Below, piece after piece: positions 23,179-35,770 of a stretch of DNA of 64,000 bases (position 1 is the first letter of the stretch; each line of letters opens with the position of its first letter). The notes under the pieces were generated by a model. It worked only from the letters and a program-made list of their open reading frames with translations, ran no database searches and was not told where the DNA came from. The translations under genes and the position numbers were made by a program. The DNA comes from Siphonodentalium dalli (lineage: Eukaryota > Mollusca > Scaphopoda > Gadilida > Siphonodentaliidae): contig CP136067.1 of the NCBI GenBank assembly GCA_032622095.1, positions 75,978,705 through 76,042,704 on the forward strand. Reading direction: 5' to 3'.

Positions 23179-25623
23179 CTGAGAATAGTAATAATCAGCC
23201 TTATGGACATATGTATACATATGGCTTAAACAAACAACTAAGGGTACTTGCTAGCTGCTAAATTGTCTGAAAGATGTAAAACTCAATACTGATTACTGAA
23301 ACATGATACCATATCCATTTTACAATTTCAAAGAGAATATAACTATATACCTAGATTATTTTTCTGGTACATATTTTCCAGACACTTTCAGCACCATTTT
23401 CCAGACGGTTTATGGCTACATGTAGTTGTTATCGAGATTGTTCATTGGATTTGAAACAGGCATCCAATGACAACATGCTTGAATATACTTTATATGTTTG
23501 ACATGTCTGGGAAGAACTACTTTTTAGGTGACCAAATTAACAATCAATCAATCAATTTATTATACTTTTACACGAAATATGGTCAAGTGTATACATACAT
23601 AATAAAGAAACATAATTTATAACAATGTAGTGAAAGGACATGTATTCATACGGTCATTTGTGGTCTTGACACAATATGTCGCACATAATATTGTAGTTAT
23701 ATGTATTTGCATCGAGTTTGGTTTTATTCATCTTATTGGGAATTTGCATTCGTCTGAACAGTTATTCCCTTTGAATGTCATTGTCTTGCATGGTTATTAT
23801 TATATGATTTTGGAGGGCATTACAGTTTATTAGCAGCCCAACAGAAATGATTAACAGCCAAACATCCTATTAGAATACGATGGCAGGCTGTTAATCATTC
23901 TGACAGTGAAGGGATGCCATTAGAACCGTAATGCTTGAGAAACTCATGGCATTTGTCAAGTATTCCATCCAAATTATTTTATCAATTGTTCTTTACAAAT
24001 GAAAAATTGCAGTGTGATCCAGACGCCGGATGCGGTGTACCTTTTGGGAAGATAATTTCAGTTGCTATATCTGTGATGTCCTCATTAAATTTGCAAGCAC
24101 CGGGACGTTATTGAGCGAAAAATTCGTTATTGGCCTGCCACTGTTAAAAATCTAGTGAAGTGGTAATAATTCACAATTGAACTAATCTTTAAAAAGAATC
24201 ACATATACCGGTATAAGCCAAACGTTATTATTTGCAAATGCTGTTAGGTAACTTTCTATGCCACACATACCACAGCCAAGTAAGTGATGTTGCATACTTG
24301 ACAGCCACCATTTTTGCAACATATTTGCCCCCCCCCCCCCCCCCCCCCCCAAGCTCTCCCAGCGTCGATATCTTTTTTTTGGTGCATGATAAAGGCAATT
24401 CTACTGAATTTTATTTTTTCTCTGTGGGATAATTGGTTTCTGTTGACAAAAACTTAATGATTCTCCAGTTATAAAAAGTCAATGTGAAATTTAGTACCTT
24501 AATCCATCCACGGAACACATTTGTTATAAATCATACTTTTACTCTAATCTCGTTTTTGTAGTCATTATAGTTACATGCAAAAGAAAATGCATTTACTGTA
24601 TACACCTGTCAGTAAGCCCAGGGGGAGGGCTAGAGCATGTTTTTGCTCAAAAAGTTTGTACTGGGCTTACTCACGAGGACCCCCTTGTGCAAAAATTAAG
24701 TTAGCCTTCAGGTGCTGATCTACCATCATATTTTATACCAATACCATGTTTTGTATTGAATAAAGATAATAATGTGTTTTATTTATATTATTAAGAAGAT
24801 AAAATCACATGATAATAGCCAGAAACAGTGATAGACAGATACATTTGGGATCAATTTGAATAAGGTTGTAAACTTTGTGATTAATTTGTAAACACAATAG
24901 GGTTGTATGATGAGTTCACAAGCTAATTTAGTTACACTAGTGCTTATTAGTCAAGCTAATTCTTATAAAAACACAATATTAGTGAGATGCAGGTGAACAT
25001 ACATCACTCTGCTGCATTATCAAAATATCCCACAAAAACACGAAGTCATTACTCCACATCCCATTGGATTTACTCTGATAGAGATGTCAACAATAATCCT
25101 TTAATTTAATACCTCTTTGAATGATCCAACAATTAAGAATAGATGTACGGCCCTGCGAATCGGGCATTTTCATTTTGAATCAAATCTCCTATCGAATAAG
25201 CCAAATGATTCCAAATCGCACCCAATCTTTAATCGAATCATTACATCAGACTTATTAATAGTGAAGATGTAGATATCACTTGACTGAGTGGCCGTACCGG
25301 TATCAATTTACTAACTTTGTAATGAAGATAAGTGATCGTCGGTATATAATGTAAATATTCTCAATAAATGGAACAAATTTGCATTTAACCAATCAAATGG
25401 TATCAGAAGCAATAATGAAGTCAGTAAGCATTCACGTACTAGTAGCTGAAGTTCGACATATGTATGAAATTTTGCTAGATCAGTCATGTAATGCTTCGGT
25501 TGTCTATATAGTATACTCAGTCTACAAGTGTTTGTAATGTGTGGTCTTTCGTTTGTATCATAAGCTATCTTCGAGAAAAATTAATCTTTATTTTATAAGA
25601 AAAATAACTGGAAAAAATAATAT
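23179..25623. other. SPTY2D1 intron 3, unrecognised part
   Basis: Nothing coding is recognised. There is a 23-base C run at 24328-24350 and a small inverted repeat of the GTAAGCCCAG type at 24613-24672. A partial hairpin GATTAACAGCC / GGCTGTTAATC lies at 23849-23900. Confidence 0.4.
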
Positions 25624-26731
25624 GAAAGTGTCAATGACACTGTAGCTCAACTTGGAATGGGAATAATTTCATGTGTTAATACAGTCAATGGAGTGATTAG
25701 GAATATGGAAAGTTGAAAGGCCCTGTTATGCAAAGAGTAAAATCCAAGATGGCCACTGGCAGCCATGTTTTTTTGCCGAATGACCCCAAAAAGACTCGTT
25801 CCCATTTACATGTCATTATTAACATCCATCACAAATTTCATGATGATCTGACAAAAGATACAACCTGTAGCCTGTGTGAAAGGATTTAGTCATGTAAAGA
25901 GAAAATACAAGATGGCTGCTGGCGGCCATGTTTTTTTGGCCGAATGACCTCAAAATGACTCATTTCCCATCTACATGTCATTGTTAACATCCATGACAAA
26001 TCTCATGATGATTGGACCATAGATCGGACTTGTAGCCCGTGCCAAAGGATTTAGTCATGCAAAGAGTAAAATCCAAGATGGCTGCTGGTGACTCATTCCC
26101 ATCTACATGTCAATATTAACATCCATGATAAATTTCATGATGATCAGAACAAAGCTACGACCTTAGCCCGTGCTAAAGGATTTAGTCATGCAAAGAGTAA
26201 AATCCAAGATGGCTGCTGGTGGCCATGTTTTTTGGCCGAACGACCCCAAAATGGTTCGTTCCCATCTACATGTCAATATTAATATCCATGACAAATTTTA
26301 TGATGATCAGACCAAAGCTACTACCTGTAGCCCGTGCCAAAGGATTTAGTCATGCAAAGAGTAAAATCCAAGATGGCTGCTGGCGGCCATGTTTTTTGGC
26401 CGAACGACCCCAAAATGACTCGTTCCCATCTACATGTTAATATTAACATCCATGACAAATTTCATGATGATCAGACGAACAGTACGACCTGTATTTAATT
26501 TTGAAATCCAATATGGCCACCAGCGGCCATGTTTTTTGGCCGAATGACCCAAAAATGACTCGTTCCCATCTACATGTCAATGTCAACATTCATGAAAAAT
26601 TTCATAAAGATCAGACGAAAGGTATGACCTGTAGCCCGCGCCAAAGGAAATTGTTGATGGACACACAGACATACAGACGACGGACGCCAACCCATGGCAA
26701 TAGCTCAAACTTACAAAGTAAGTTGAGCTAA
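25624..26731 (+). mobile_element. T1 element, copy 4
   Basis: The left end is GAAAGTGTCAATGACACTGT then AGCTCAACTTGG. The right end is CAATAGCTCAAACTTACAAA then GTAAGTTGAGCTA. About six internal units of ~160 bp. Short frames such as those starting at 26088, 26219 and 26501 are translations of the repeat. Confidence 0.78.
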
Positions 26732-27229
26732 AAAGCACAGATGTGCTTGAGTATCTTCTCCTATTCTACAGGATAGAAAGACATGATTGTATTCACCTTC
26801 CAAATGCTCAAAAATGGGGGTGGGCCACCCCATGTTTTATTTAGGGTAAAAAACCCAAACTAGGCTCATCTTCGAGGAGGGGTTTACTGTTTACACGGTT
26901 GTGGCACGATATTTGCCATGATTTGAGCCATGTACTCTAGTTTGTACAACACTGTCACAGCGTCGCTGTGGTTTGTTTTAAGTATCCATCAGTAATGTAG
27001 CAATAGGTGCACGGGTGGGTTATAAAGCAAACTTCAGATTCATGCCTGAAACAACAAATAGTTGGAAAGTTCAGACTGAAAAATAGATTGTGATTCTTCC
27101 TGATATTTTATTTTTGAACAAATAGATAGCGTAAAAAATATTAATTTATATAAAATAAATTAGGGATATGGTGACAACGGTCACCACCATATCCAAAACA
27201 TTGCTTGGCAAACTCCAAATTTTTTTTTT
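26732..27229. other. spacer between T1 copies
   Basis: No gene or clear repeat. A poly-T/AT stretch closes it near 27220-27245. Confidence 0.35.
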
Positions 27230-27529
27230 TATTATTTTTTTTTTAAAGAGTAAATTCGGAAAAAAATGATGGCTCCATCCAGTGGTCACTCTGAAGATCC
27301 ATATTAAGTTTGGTGATGATCGGACGAGGGATGTTGTCTGTAGGGTGTGCCAAAAGATATAATCATGCATTGAGTAAAATCCAAGACGGCTCCTGGCAGT
27401 GATGTTTTTCATTGAAAATTGTTCAAAATCAATAACTCCCATCTAGAGGTCACCCCGAAGATCCATATGAAGTTTGGTGACAATCGGAGGACAGATGTGG
27501 CCTGTATGGGTGTGCTAAAAGAAATTAAT
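27230..27529 (+). repeat. T1-type internal units without ends
   Basis: Two units of the second T1 internal type: GATCCATATTAAGTTTGGTG at 27296 and GATCCATATGAAGTTTGGTG at 27461, 165 bp apart. They are followed directly by the next T1 left end. Confidence 0.6.
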
Positions 27530-30500
27530 GAAAGTGTCAATGACACTGTAGCTCAACTTGGAAAGGGAATAATTTAATATATTACAGTCAATGGAGCGAT
27601 TAGGAATGTGGAAAGTTGAATGTCTAATACTAGTTTATAGACATGAAGAGAAAAGTAAAATCCAAGATGGCTGCTGGCGGCCATGTTTTCGGACGATTGA
27701 CCCCAAAATGACTCGTTCCCATCTACATGTCATTATTAACATTCATGACAAATTTTATGATGATCAGACTAAAGGTACGACATGTATAACGTGCTAAATA
27801 ATTTAGTCATACAAAGAGTAAAATCCAAGATGGTTGCTGGCGACCATGTTTTTTGGCCGATTGACCCCAAAATTATTCGTTCCCATCTACATGTCATCGT
27901 TAACATCCATGACAAATTTTATGAAGATCAGACTAAATGTACGACCTGTAGCCCATGCTGAAGAATTTAGTCATACAAAGAGTAAAATCCAAGATGGCTG
28001 CTGGCGGCCACGTTTCTTCGCCAAATGACCCCCAAAATTACTTGTTCCCATCTACATGTCAATATTAACATCCATGACAAATTTCATGATGATCAGACAA
28101 ACAGTATGACCTGTGGCCCGTGCTAATGGATTAAATTTTGAAATCCAAGATGGCCGCTGTCGGCCATGTTTTTTGTCTGAATGACCTCAAAATGACTCGT
28201 TCCCATTTACATTCCAATTTCAACAGCCATGAAAATTTTTATGATGATCAGACTAAAGGTACGACCTGAAGCCCGTGCTAAAGGATTTAGTCATACAAAG
28301 AGTAAAATCCAAGATGGCTGCTGGCGGCCATGTTTTTTGGCCGATTGACCCCAAAATGACTTGTTCCCATCTACATGTCATTATTAACATTCATGACAAA
28401 TTTTATGATGATCAGACTAAAGATACAACCTGTAGCCCGTGCTAAAGGATTTAGTCATACAAAGAGTGAAATCCAAGATGGCTGCTGGTGGCCATGTTTT
28501 TCGGCCAAATGACCCCAAAAGTACTCGTTCCCATCTACATGTCAATATTAACATCCATGACAAATTTCATGATGATCAGACGAACAGTACTAACTGTGGC
28601 CCGTGCTAATGGATTGAATTTTTAAATGCAAGATGGCTGCTGCGACCATGTTTTTTGTCCGAATGACCCCAAAATGACTCGTTCCCATCTACATTCCAAT
28701 ATCAACAGCCATGACAAATTTTATGATGATAAGACTAAATGTACGACCTGTAGCCCGCTAAAGGATTTAGTCATACAAAGAGTAAAATCCAAGCTGGCGA
28801 CCATGTTTTTTGGCCGAATGACCCCAAAATTACTCGTTCCCATCTACATGTCAATATTATCATCCATGACAAATTTCATGATGATCAGACAATCAGTACG
28901 ACCTGTGGCCCGTGCTAATGGATTCAATTTTTAAATGCAAGATGGCTGCTGCGGCCATGTTTTTTGTCCGAATGACCCCAAAATGACTCGTTCCCATCTA
29001 CATTCCAACAGCCATGACAAATTTTATGATGATCAGACTAAAGGTACGACCTGTAGCCCGTGCTAAAGGATTTAGTCATACAAAGAGTAAAATCCAAGAT
29101 GGCTGCTGGCGACCATGTTTTATGGCCGAATGACCCCAAAATGACTCGTTCCCATCTACATGTGATTATTAACATTATTGACAAATTTTATGATGATCAG
29201 ACTAAAAGTAGGACCTGTAGCCCGTGCTAAAGGATTTAGTCATGCAAAGAGTAAAATCCAAGACGGCTGCTGGCGGCCATGTTTTTTGGCCGAATGACCC
29301 CAAAATAACTTGTTCCCATCTACATGTCAATATTAACATCCATGACAAATTTCATGATGATCAGACAAACAGTATGACCTGTGGCCCGTGCTAATGGATT
29401 AAATTTTGAAATCCAAGATGGCCGCTGGCGGCCATGTTTTTTGTCTGAATGACCTCAAAATGACTCGTTCCCATTTACATTCCAATTTCAACAGCCATGA
29501 AAATTTTTATGATGATCAGACTAAAGGTACGACCTGAAGCCCGTGCTAAAGGATTTAGTCATACAAAGAGTAAAATCCAAGATGGCTGCTGGCGGCCATG
29601 TTTTTTGGCTGATTGACCCCAAAATGACTTGTTCCCATCTACATGTCATTATTAACATTCATGACAAATTTTATGATGATCAGACTAAAGATACAACCTG
29701 TAGCCCGTGCTAAAGGATTTAGTCATACAAAGAGTGAAATCCAAGATGGCTGCTGGTGGCAATGTTTTTCGGCCAAATGACCCCAAAAGTACTCGTTCCC
29801 ATCTACATGTCAATATTAACATCCATGACAAATTTCATGATGATCAGACGAACAGTACTAACTGTGGCCCGTGCTAATGGATTGAATTTTTAAATGCAAG
29901 ATGGCTGCTGCGACCATGTTTTTTGTCCGAATGACCCCAAAATGACTCGTTCCCATCTACATTCCAATATCAACAGCCATGACAAATTTTATGATGATAA
30001 GACTAAATGTACGACCTGTAGCCCGCTAAAGGATTTAGTCATACAAAGAGTAAAATCCAAGATGGCTGCTGGCGACCATGTTTTTTGGCCGAATGACCCC
30101 AAAATTACTCGTTCCCATCTACATGTCAATATTATCATCCATGACAAATTTCATGATGATCAGACAATCAGTACGACCTGTGGCCCGTGCTAATGGATTC
30201 AATTTTTAAATGCAAGATGGCTGCTGCGGCCATGTTTTTTGTCCGAATGACCCCAAAATGACTCGTTCCCATCTACATTCCAACAGCCATGACAAATTTT
30301 ATGATGATCAGACTAAAGGTACGACCTGTAGCCCGTGCTAAAGGATTTAGTCATACAAAGAGTAAAATCCAAGATGGCTGCTGGCGGCCATGTTTTTTGG
30401 CCGAATGACCCCAAAATGACTCGTTCCCATCTACATGTGATTATTAACATTATTGACAAATTTTATGATGATCAGACTAAAAGTAGGACCTGTAGCCCGT

Positions 30501-31495
30501 GCTAAAGGATTTAGTCATGCAAAGAGTAAAATCCAAGATGGCTGCTGGCGGCCATGTTTTTTGGCCGAATGACCCCAAAATGACTCGTTCCAATCTACAT
30601 GTCATTGTTAACATCCATGACAAATTTTATGATGATGATGATCAGACTAAAGGTACGACCTGAAGCCCGCTAAAGGATTTAGTCATGCAAAGAGTAAAAT
30701 CCAAGACGGCTGCTGGCGGCCATATTTTTGGGCCGAATGACCCCAAAATTATTTGTTCCCATCTACATGTAAATATTATCATCCATGACAAATTTCATGA
30801 TGATCAGACGAACAGTGCGACCTGTGGACCGTGCTAATGGATTGAATTTTGAAAACAAAGATGGCTGCTGGCGGCCATGTTTTTTGTCCGAATGGCCCCA
30901 AAATTACTCGTTGCCATCTACATGTCATTGTTAACATCCATGACAAATTTTATGATGATCAGACTAAAGGTACGACCTGCAGCCCGTACTGAAGAATTTA
31001 GTCATACAAAGAGTAAAATCCAAGATGGCTGCTGGCGGCCATGTTTTTTGGCCGAATGACCCCAAAATTATTTGTTCCCATCTACATGTAAATATTATCA
31101 TCCATGACAAATTTCATGATGATCAGACAATCATTACGACCTGTGGCCCGTGCTAATGGATTAAATTTTGAAATCCAAGATGGCCGCTGGCAGCCATGTA
31201 TTTTGTCCGAATGACCCCAAAATGACTCGTTCCCATCTACATTCCAATATCAACAGCCATGACAAATTTTATGATGATCAGACTAAAGGTACGACCTGCA
31301 GCCCGTGCTAAAGAATTTAGTCATACAAAGAGTAAAATCCAAGATGGCTGCTGGCGACCATGATTTTTGGCCGAATGGCCCCAAAATTACTCGTTCCCAT
31401 CTACATGTCATTGTTAACATCCATGACAAATTTCATGATGATCAGACAATCAGTACGACCTGTGGCCCAAAGTAAAGTTGAGCTAATAAGTGATA
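27530..31495 (+). mobile_element. T1 element, expanded copy 5 (about 24 units)
   Basis: The left end GAAAGTGTCAATGACACTGT starts at 27530 and the right end AGTAAAGTTGAGCTA closes at 31495. Between them the ~160-165-bp unit is repeated about 24 times. Each unit has TTTAGTCATACAAAGAGTAA, a CCAAGATGGCTGCTGGCGGC hairpin word, CTCGTTCCCATCTACATGTC and CATGACAAATTTCATGATGA. Units alternate between a version with the TTTAGTCAT word and one with GATTGAATTTT. The frames of 60-120 codons are repeat translations, not genes. Confidence 0.85.
28120..30655 (+). repeat. 1,268-bp higher-order duplication in the T1 array
   Basis: The block from about 28120 is repeated almost base for base from about 29388. 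For example, the frame at 28626 recurs at 29894 and the ATTAAATTTTGAAATCCAAG junction at 28130 recurs at 29398. A 7-bp deletion (about 28793) distinguishes the first copy. This points to a recent unequal exchange spanning eight units. Confidence 0.85.
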
Positions 31496-31538
31496 GTAGT
31501 AAAAAAAACGCGAATTTGATAAATTATTACGGTCTTAA

Positions 31539-31766
31539 CCCTTTGAGTGCCAGGTCGATTTTTGTATCAACCCATATACCCTGTGCCAATGCATTCTCTT
31601 ATATGTGCGAGTCGACCATAGGTCGCCTCGCATATATAAAAGAATGCATTGGCCTAACAATTTTTTTTTTTTTTTTACAATTTTTTACAATTTTAATAAT
31701 TTATTCTTATATTCTTTAACAGACTTATTTTGTAGGTTTAGGGCCGATCTCCTGGCACTCAAAGGG
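31539..31766. mobile_element. piggyBac-type MITE with TTAA duplication
   Basis: The 228-bp element has ends CCCTTTGAGTGCCAGG and CCTGGCACTCAAAGGG, flanked by TTAA on both sides (31535-31538 and 31767-31770). CCC ends and a TTAA target are the piggyBac signature. The paralogous tandem unit at 32104-32150 keeps the unoccupied site CGGTCTTAAATGGCAG, proving the insertion and its borders. No transposase. Confidence 0.92.
31583..31653. repeat. short hairpin repeat, copy B (nested)
   Basis: GCCAATGCATTCTCTTATAT and ATATAAAAGAATGCATTGGC form a hairpin inside the piggyBac-type MITE. It is homologous, in reverse orientation, to 12319-12393. Confidence 0.75.
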
Positions 31767-32389
31767 TTAAATGGCAGAAAGTGAAACATGGAAACGTATC
31801 ATTCAAATGGTATAGACAGTTGTGTCTAAATGTAATTTGTAACCTGACTCCATAAAACAATGTTGGCAACTCGACAAATAATTATTTCTGACCTAAAATG
31901 ACAATTCAAAATGGCCGCCATCAGAACAAAGTCTAGATTTTCGTTTACTGTTATATGTTGTTCTAAGACGTTTGAATATTATGCATTTCCGTACTTTCGA
32001 ACAAATTGTGACAAGAGACACTATACACAGAACATATGTGGTAATCTAAAGTGAACATGTTTGACATTTAACCCACTTTATGCCCAAAAATTACAAAAAA
32101 AACGCGAATTTTATAAATTATTGCGGTCTTAAATGGCAGAAAGTTAAATATATATATCCTTCAAATGGTTTAGACAGTTGTGTCTAAATGTAATTTGTAA
32201 TCTGATTCCAAAACACAATGTTGGCAACTCGACAAATAATTATTTCTAACCTAAAATGACAATTCAAAATGGCCGATATTATAATCAGTTAAACATTAGA
32301 AAATCATCAGTAATATTATGAAACTGGTTTATCAACACCAATGCGACACAATTTGCCATCATATAGCCAAAAATAGTCACATAAAAGCC

Positions 32390-33558
32390 TTATTTATTAT
32401 TGCAGTCAGTTCCACAGTTGCAGAGTGGTGTGCAGGGTGACTTTGATTTTCTGCATGTACACCTTGCTGTTACACACCCCTTAGCACTCACATTTGATTA
32501 TTTCGAGACATGATTTTGGAATGGGTTCTAGTGACCATCTAATCGACCATTTTCTTCTTTCCATCCCATTGTCGAAGGTTCCGGTAATGTTTGCACATGA
32601 ATGGTTGCTTGTTTCCAAACTAAAACCTGGTAGTTTGTTCTCAAAAGGTGGTAATGAAATGAGTCACTAGTTGGTGGAAGCTTTTCGGGAGATTCAGTCC
32701 GAGGGAACATCCTGAATCTTGCATTGTTGAGTTTTGCATCGGAAACTCCATACAACTTGCATACAAAATGTTCAGCACTTTCAATTGTTTCAGTGAATAT
32801 TGCAATATTACCTATACCCTTTAAGAGTTCATAACATTCCAGGTAAATCTTCCATGTGGATCGTTTAGACACCCAATATATGAACGAAGTTGAATCACAC
32901 CCCGTTAAAGCATGAAACGCAAGAATATAGTTCAGAGCGTCGCTAGGTATTTTGGGTGGCAAAATCCCTGATGGGTAAAATTTTAGGGCTTTTGGAAGTT
33001 CCAGCCATCATGAACACATCACAATCTGCAGGGAATTTGTTTAGGTAACCAAGCAGTAACACTAGAACATCGACATCCCTACTTACCACAATAACTTGTT
33101 TCAGATTGCACCCCATGTTGGCATCAAGTGAATGAAGGATAAGTCTAGTGTCAGCCTCTTCATGATTAGAATCTAACCATTTCAAGTCTGTTCCATCTAC
33201 CGAACAATCTACTCTGCAATCTTCGGGGAACCCCCCTGCAACAACAACAGTAACACCTTCTGTTTTCGCTTTGGTAACAAGTTCTCGAGACAAGAAACTA
33301 TTCTAATCGGACTTTACCTATGGCCACAACAAGGGCCTGACCGTCAATGACAATACCTGCATGGGGAGATGGTGTTATTCTTGTTAGGCAGGATACATTC
33401 TCGATCAGAGCGTCACTAAGAATTGCTTTGTTTCTAGTTCTAAGTGTTTTATTTGTCTCGCATAATGCAATTGGAAGTTGGAACAGGCATGAGTTCATGT
33501 TGTAAAACAGATCGCAGTGTATTACATCGTTCATGCCGACAGGGCAGTCAACTTGCAA
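32390..33558 (-). pseudogene. decayed EADTR/HALTGCD-type element protein, left copy
   Basis: Fragments in several frames read, in order: SPHAGIVIDGQALVVAIGK (about 33365-33310), SRELVTKAKTEGVTVVVAGG, SNHEEADTRLILHSLD, VIVVSRDVDVLVLLLG, FHALTGCDSTSFIYW and EKLPPTSDSFHYHLLRTNYQ. A Cys-rich tail ends at a TAA (32392-32390). This order matches a protein family I know as common, uncharacterised and repeated in cnidarian, mollusc and fish genomes; the EADTR, SPDTDVLVLL and GCD motifs may be remnants of a PIN/FEN-like nuclease fold (inference). The copy is broken by frameshifts and stops and lacks the segment between GQALVVAIGK and the SRELV block. It does retain an N-terminal part (about 33558-33400) that the right copy lacks. 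Confidence 0.82.
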
Positions 33559-34810
33559 ACACTGACACCATCTCCCCGTGCAGGTATTGCCATTGGCGGT
33601 CAGGCCCTTGTTGTGGCTATAGATAGACCGGAAAAGATAAATACATTTGGAGATTTGGCCGATGTATTCTCACTTTCTCAGTGTGTGTGTTGAAGAAGGG
33701 CGAAGGCTATGTCATGATTGATGTAGTGTTCGACAGATAGTCAGATAAATCTATCAAGACTGCCACCAGATCGAGAAGAAGTCGCAATGTACCATTGATC
33801 CGAAGGACGATAACAAATCGTGATGTTCCCATCCCACAAAATTAAAAAAGTTTCATTTTGTTGTCTGACAACAAGTCCGATTTGAATGGTTTCTTGTCTC
33901 GAGAACTTGTTACCAAACCGAAAACAGAAGGTGTTACTGTTGTTGTTGCAGGGGGGTCCCGAAGATTGCAGAGTAGATTGTTCGGTAGATGGAACAGACT
34001 TGAAAAGGGTTAGAGTCTAACCGCGAAGAGGCTGACACCAGACTTATCCTTCATTCACTTGATACCAGCATGGGGTGCAATCTGAAACAAGTTATTGTGG
34101 TAAGTAGGGAGGTCGATGTTCTAGTGGTATTGCTTGGTTACCTAGACAAAATTCCTGCAGATTGTGATGTGTTCATGATGGCTGGAACGTTCAAAAATCC
34201 TAAAATTTTACCCTTCAGGGATGTTGCCACCTAAACACCGAGCGACGCTCTGAACTATATTCTTGCGTTTCATGCTTTAACGGGGTGTGATTCAACTTCG
34301 TTCATATGGGGTGTCTAAACGATCTGCATGGAAGATTTACCTGGAATGTTGTGAACTCTTAACGGGTATAGGTAATATTGCAATATTCACTGAAACAATT
34401 GAAAGTGGTGAACATTTTGTATGCAAGTTGTATGGAGTTTCAGATGCAAAACTCAACAATGCAAGATTCAGGATGTTCTCTCGGACTGAATCTCCTGAAA
34501 AGCTTCCACCAACCAGTGACTCATTTCATTACCGGTACCACCTTTTGAGAACAAACTAACAGGTTTTAGTTTGGAAACAAGCAACCATTCATGTGCAAAC
34601 ATTACCAGATCCTTCAACAATGAGATGGAAAGAAGAAAATGGATCCATTGGATCTATTGGATCCAACCATGTCACTAGAACCCATTCCAAAATCATGTCT
34701 CGAAATAATCAAATGTGGGTGCAAGAAGGGGTGTAAGGTGTACATGCAGAAAACCAGAGTTACCCTGCACACCACTCTGCAATTGTGGAACTGACTGCAA
34801 TAATAAATAA
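33548..34810 (+). pseudogene. decayed EADTR/HALTGCD-type element protein, right copy
   Basis: It is homologous to the left copy in opposite orientation. It begins at TPSPRAGIAIGGQALVVAID and continues through INTFGDLADVFSLSQ, an INLSRLPPDREEV-like stretch, and NKSDLNGF..SRELV, none of which the left copy retains. The EADTR-equivalent is damaged by frameshifts near 34010. The later part reads SAWKIYLECCELLTGIGN and EKLPPTSDSFHYRYHLL. The end is a zinc-knuckle-like CRKPELPCTPLCNCGTDC (frameshifted from CGCKKGC) and a TAA at 34808-34810. Multiple stops and frameshifts make it a dead copy. Confidence 0.82.
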
Positions 34811-35770
34811 GGATTTTTTGGGACCAATTTTGGAAATATGATGGCAAATTTTGTCACATTGGGTATTGATGAACCTGTTTCATAATATTACGGATGATTT
34901 TCGAATTTTAACTGATTATTATATCAGCCATTTTGAATTGTCATTTTAGGTCAGAAATAATTATTGGTTGAGTTGCCAACATTGTTTTTTTTTTGGAATC
35001 AGATTACAAATTACATTTAGACACAACTGTCTCCACCATTTGAAGGATATATTTCCGGAATACTTCACTTTCTGCCATTTAAGAGGCAATAATTTATCAA
35101 ATTCGTGTTTTTTGTAATTTTTGGGTATAAATTGGGTTAAATGTCAAACATGTTCACTTTAAATTACCACATTTGTTATGTGTATAGTGTCTCTTGTCAC
35201 AATTAGTTTGAAAGTACGGAAATGCATAATATTCAAACGTCTTAGAACAAGATATAACAGTAAACGAAAATCTAGACTTTATTCTGATGGCGGCCATTTT
35301 GAATTGTCATTTTAGGTCAGAAATAATTATTTGTCGAGTTGCCATCATTGTTTTCTGGAATCAGAATACAAATTACATTTAGACACAACTGTCTCAACCA
35401 TTTGAAGGATATATTTCCGGAATACTTCACTTTCTGCCATTTAAGAGGCAATAATTTATAAAAATTCACGTTTTTTGTCATTTTTGGGCATAAATTAGGT
35501 TAAATGTCAAACATGTTCACTTTAAATTACCACATGTGTTCTGTGTATAGTGTCTCTTGTCACAATTCATTCGAAATTACGGAAATGCATAATATTCAAA
35601 CGTCTTAGAACAACATATAATAGTAAATGAAAATCCAGACTTTGTTCTGATGGCAGCCATTTTGAATTGTCATTTTGGGTCAGAAATAATAATTTGTCGA
35701 CTTGCCAACATTGGTTTTTGAAATCAGCATAAAAAATACCTTTAGAAACAATTCTCAAAAGCTTCTGAAA

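Larger units (their letters stand above)
31496..35770. mobile_element. head-to-head EADTR/HALTGCD element with tandem terminal arms
   Basis: The left arm (31496-33558) and right arm (about 33548-35770) are inverted copies. Each holds a decayed coding region reading outward and then terminal tandem units of about 361 bp. Landmarks of the units are CAATTCAAAATGGCCGCCAT, GACAGTTGTGTCTAAATGTA and AAAAAACGCGAATTT. The left side has about 1.5 units, interrupted by a piggyBac-type MITE; the right side has about two. A foldback-type or head-to-head dimer origin is inferred. Confidence 0.75.

Noticed and set aside
26088-31719. 60-119-codon frames with SHLHVNINIHDKF-like repeats
   Set aside because: They come from the T1 tandem units and shift frame from unit to unit.
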